A DNA stretch of 64,000 nt, taken from Thermogemmatispora sp042408735 (GTDB taxonomy: Bacteria > Chloroflexota > Ktedonobacteria > Ktedonobacterales > Ktedonobacteraceae). A program made the position numbers and the translations under genes. The stretch covers positions 1 through 64,000 of the forward strand of contig NZ_JBHOQV010000208.1 in assembly GCF_042408735.1 (NCBI RefSeq). Direction: 5' to 3'. The stretch's first letter is position 1. Each line of letters begins with the position of its first letter. The notes beneath the pieces are model-generated. The model was given only the letters and a program-made list of their open reading frames with translations. It searched no databases and was not told the DNA's origin. Below, piece after piece: positions 61,356 through 64,000 of this stretch.

Positions 61356-61838
61356 TTACTCTCCTCCCACCTCATGAGCGCGGATGGCCCGCATCTGTTG
61401 GCGCCGCCGCTCCTCGCTCCGGCGGGCGCGTCCCTTGCCCAGAAAGATGCGCAGCACCTGCTGTCCCGCCAGGACTGTGGCCACGGCGCGAATGCCCGGC
61501 GCCAGAGCGAAATCACGTGCCAGTTGGGCCGCACTGCCAACAGTTGTCACCGTATGACCAGCGGTACGCGCCGTTTCCTTAACGACCCCCACCGTCTCTT
61601 GAACCGAGTTTAGCAAGGGACGCATCTCATTGCGCACCGTAGTAATGGCCCGCAGCAGAGCGAGAATAGTATAGATGAGAAGCGCAATGGCGATCAGCGT
61701 TGTTGCAGCCAGGATGATCAGAGCAATATAGAGCACTGCCAGCAAAACATGGAAGAGAGCAGCCAGGATAAAGCCTACAATGAGCAGCACCAACACCCCA
61801 ACCCCGATCACCAGCAAATAGCGCTTTGCGCTTTGCAT
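61356..61838 (-). CDS. Membrane protein with DUF948-like character
   Basis: The start at 61838 (MQSAKRYLLVIG) has GGGAGGT 9 nt upstream, so an extension to 61859 is not used. The 160-residue protein has two strongly hydrophobic segments (about 8-35 and 40-62), then a charged region with RNEMRPLLNSVQETVGVVKETA and AAQLARDFALAPGIRAVATVL and a basic end. The pattern resembles DUF948-type stress/membrane proteins. A -10 hexamer TATAAT reads at 61891-61886. First gene of the three-gene minus operon. Confidence 0.7.
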   Translation of the reverse strand: MQSAKRYLLVIGVGVLVLLIVGFILAALFHVLLAVLYIALIILAATTLIAIALLIYTILALLRAITTVRNEMRPLLNSVQETVGVVKETARTAGHTVTTVGSAAQLARDFALAPGIRAVATVLAGQQVLRIFLGKGRARRSEERRRQQMRAIRAHEVGGE

Positions 61839-62193
61839 AAGAAAGAGACCTCCCGGCAAAGATTTAGAGAAGCCTGTACTACCTGATTATAACGCATGGC
61901 CTTAAACAGCGACCACCGGGACGGCAGCCGAGACCTGCGGCCTCGTCAGCGACAAGGCTCTCATTACGTGTACACGGCGCTGCCAGCGCTCAGGCGACAG
62001 CTCCGCCCTCGGCAGGCTATTTTCCCTTAGAAAGCTGAGCGTTAGCTGAGAAATTGCTGAATCTTTTATTGCTGACTTGCTCTTTCGTGCCGTATGCGTG
62101 TATTGTCAAAGCAAGGGATCATGGATGAGGTGGCACGGGTGGGGACCAGCTCGGGCCACCAGGCCCGTCTCTACAAGAAGGAGGGAACTTCCT
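61839..62193. other. Divergent intergenic region
   Basis: No gene supported. The minus-strand TATAAT at 61891-61886, 48 nt before the DUF948-like gene, is the only promoter-like element; its -35 is not recognisable. Confidence 0.4.
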
Positions 62194-62577
62194 ATGCTTG
62201 CGTCTCTATCGACGGCAGCCGTCGCTGCCCTCACCTCGGACTCGCCACTCTTTACGATCAACGTTGGAGACTTTCATTGGACTGTGACTGTCGGAACGAT
62301 CATCTACCTGGTGATCGCCGCCATTGCTGGTTTGCTGGCTGAGTTCATCGTCGGCTGGCGCCTGCCAGGGGGTATCATCGGAGCGGTAGTCGCCGGATTG
62401 ATCGGGATCTGGCTCTTTACCCATGTCTTTCCCTTCACGATTAGCGGCGATCCAACAGTCTATGGCGTTCCCATTTTCAAAGCCCTGATTGGCGCCATTC
62501 TCCTGGTTTTCATCTGGCACCTGATCACCTTCGGCGCCTGGCGACACCGCCGCCCCTACTATCGCCGCGGTGACTAG
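62194..62577 (+). CDS. GlsB/YeaQ/YmgE family membrane protein
   Basis: Start at 62194 fixed by AAGGAGG 9 nt upstream; an extension to 62077 is rejected. The 127-residue protein has three or four hydrophobic helices with the family's Gly-rich motif AAIAGLLAEFIVGWRLPGGIIGAVVAG-type segment near 40-65 and IFKALIGAILLVFIWHLIT near 98. Related proteins are induced by stress; molecular function is unclear. Confidence 0.85.
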   Translation: MLASLSTAAVAALTSDSPLFTINVGDFHWTVTVGTIIYLVIAAIAGLLAEFIVGWRLPGGIIGAVVAGLIGIWLFTHVFPFTISGDPTVYGVPIFKALIGAILLVFIWHLITFGAWRHRRPYYRRGD

Positions 62578-62795
62578 CTCGCTCCCCAGCAGCCGCCTAA
62601 CCTGCCTTGCCGGTGAGCCTGTTCCCCTCGCGGATCTGTCCGCCGTCCGCCAGACCAGGCCCCGGCAAGCTGCCGCGCCTTCCCGCGGGCAGCCCCCACT
62701 TGAGATAGCCCGACCTGGCTGCGCACCCCAACATTGCCAGCGAGCGCTTTCTCCCGTATACTACAGCAAGCCAGTCGAGTGAGGGAGGCGTTGCA

Positions 62796-63431
62796 GTGGT
62801 CTTTACAACTCGTGCCTTTGTGACTTTTTTTACGATTATCGACCCCGTCGGGCTAGCGCCGGTCTTCATCGCGCTGACGGCCCACCTTAACGAGGCCCAG
62901 CGCCGCGCAGTGATCACACGCGCCATCCTGATCAGCGCTGCCATTATTGCTCTTTTCGCTCTCGTAGGGCGCTTTCTTCTGGATAGATTGGGGATTACGC
63001 TCTACGCCTTCAATATGGCCGGAGGGGCCTTGCTCTTCCTGGTAGCCGTGGAGATGCTTTTCGGGCGCTCGCCGGGAACGCGCCGCACCGCTGCCGAAGA
63101 GGAAGAAGCGATGACGCGCGAAGACATCAGCGTCTTTCCTCTGGCCATTCCGATGATCGCTGGCCCGGGAACGATCGCCACCACCATTCTCTACGTCGAT
63201 CAGGCGCTGCCCGATCCTTTCAGGCTCTTTTCTGTGGCGGCGGCCATCGCTACCTCGCTGCTGACGGCCTGGATCGTGATGCGCCACAGTTCCTGGATTA
63301 TGGAGCACATCGGGCGGACCGGCATCCTTGTGCTCTCGCGCATCCTCGGTATTCTGCTGGCAGCTCTTGCTATCCAGTTCATTCTCAACGGCCTGCTGAC
63401 CTTTATCCATACCAGCGGCCTGTTAAGATGA
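62796..63431 (+). CDS. MarC family integral membrane protein
   Basis: A GTG at 62796 (GGGAGG 7 nt upstream) starts a 211-residue protein with six hydrophobic helices. FFTIIDPVGLAPVFIALTA is the MarC N-terminal signature, followed by VGRFLLDRLGITLYAFNMAG, and the second copy PLAIPMIAGPGTIATTILY is the matching motif of the C-terminal half, as in YchE/MarC. Role not established despite the historical link with antibiotic resistance. Transcribed alone. Confidence 0.93.
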   Translation: MVFTTRAFVTFFTIIDPVGLAPVFIALTAHLNEAQRRAVITRAILISAAIIALFALVGRFLLDRLGITLYAFNMAGGALLFLVAVEMLFGRSPGTRRTAAEEEEAMTREDISVFPLAIPMIAGPGTIATTILYVDQALPDPFRLFSVAAAIATSLLTAWIVMRHSSWIMEHIGRTGILVLSRILGILLAALAIQFILNGLLTFIHTSGLLR

Positions 63432-63929
63432 GGGCCTGGACGGAGCGGAGCGGTCACGGTGCCGGATCGCTCGCTGCCCGGAGATGCCTCTTATCTTCCC
63501 CACCTTAGCGCTGGAGCTGCTCTATTGCGCCGGGCGGAAGGGGACTTGACTGGGAGGGGAACCCCTGTTGTGCTTGCAGACTGGCTGGCAGGTCGCCTGT
63601 ACGTCTGTCGGGCAGCTCCCAGCAGTAAGCATCCTGAGAAGCAGACCGGGAAAGGAGAGAGACGTCACCTTTTGTCGGTCCATACGTAGTATCCTTTGTC
63701 CACGGAGCGTATGGTATCATGTAGGATGTGGCGCTGGTGCCCAGGAAGCAGTGAAGGAAGCAGTCAGGCGCTCAGGATTTGGTGACCATTGCTTGCTGGC
63801 TTAGGCCCTGACCAGCGGAGGGAGTGGCTCAACAACGCGAGTCCTTGCCGTCGCGGCAGAGCGCCGCCGGCCCAAAGCAGGAGCATTGACGGTACAGTGC
63901 GGCACTACGCCTGAGTGGAGGAGACACAT
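63432..63929. other. Intergenic region, no gene
   Basis: About 500 nt of GC-rich DNA between MarC and a gene that starts at 63930. TATCAT- and TATCCT-like hexamers around 63690-63720 lack a properly spaced -35. Confidence 0.4.
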
Positions 63930-64000
63930 TTGGAAGCACAGACCGAGATTCAATCGTATCTGGAACGGGGCAAACAGGCCCTCGCAGAGGGACAACCCCG
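63930..64000 (+). CDS. Start of a gene, probably TPR-containing (3' end outside window)
   Basis: A TTG at 63930 with GGAGGAG 6 nt upstream opens a frame that runs to the window end: LEAQTEIQSYLERGKQALAE and onward. The helix resembles the first helix of TPR arrays (YLERGKQALAEGQ). Only 23 codons are visible, so the call is tentative. Confidence 0.45.
   Translation, partial: MEAQTEIQSYLERGKQALAEGQP

Overview
The window is GC-rich, densely coded bacterial chromosome with no phage or plasmid backbone. Several traits point to a Ktedonobacteria-type Chloroflexota, possibly thermophilic (inference, no search run). These are XRE regulators fused to NB-ARC or TPR domains, an OmpR-type winged helix without receiver, BACON-domain surface proteins, a zinc-ribbon CXXC protein, a sedolisin (S53) protease with a pseudomonalisin-type pro-region, a family B DNA polymerase, and many lipoproteins.

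Layout. 1-6.4 kb: two regulators, a Nudix hydrolase, a lipoprotein, an ECF-like sigma factor. 6.4-18.5 kb: metabolism (DUF488, FGGY sugar kinase, orphan molybdenum hydroxylase large subunit, split TPP-dependent decarboxylase opposite an SDR, PlsC-like acyltransferase, acyl-CoA dehydrogenase, dienelactone hydrolase). 19.5-31 kb: XRE-TPR regulator, family B polymerase, secreted proteins, zinc-ribbon protein, PLD-like protein, sedolisin. 31.7-49 kb: transport and signalling (two-domain FtsX permease, MFS, BACON protein beside a kinase-like protein, PP2C phosphatase, cobalamin riboswitch with BtuF, FlgM-like protein, DUF72). 49.1-49.97 kb: tRNA-Ser and an interrupted tRNA-Trp. 50.4-59.4 kb: housekeeping (coaD, DUF177, rpmF, fabD, asp23-like, nusB, acpP, ECF sigma, tatA, tatC). 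59.3-64 kb: membrane proteins, MFS, MarC and the start of another gene.

The most striking find is at 49222-49914. A tRNA-Trp(CCA) gene is split between tRNA positions 38 and 39 by a 620-nt insert with the signatures of a group II intron: a GTGCG 5' end, an AC 3' end, a complete domain V with AGC triad and GAAA tetraloop, a bulged-A domain VI, and a 7-bp EBS1/IBS1 match to the anticodon loop. It encodes no maturase. If no other tRNA-Trp gene exists, decoding of all UGG codons depends on its splicing.

Other points of note: a FlgM-like protein with no flagellar genes in view; a kinase whose catalytic-loop Asp is Asn; six clear sigma-A-type promoters all with 18-nt spacers; a B12 riboswitch ahead of a lone BtuF; and several unusually large hairpins and perfect palindromes between genes.
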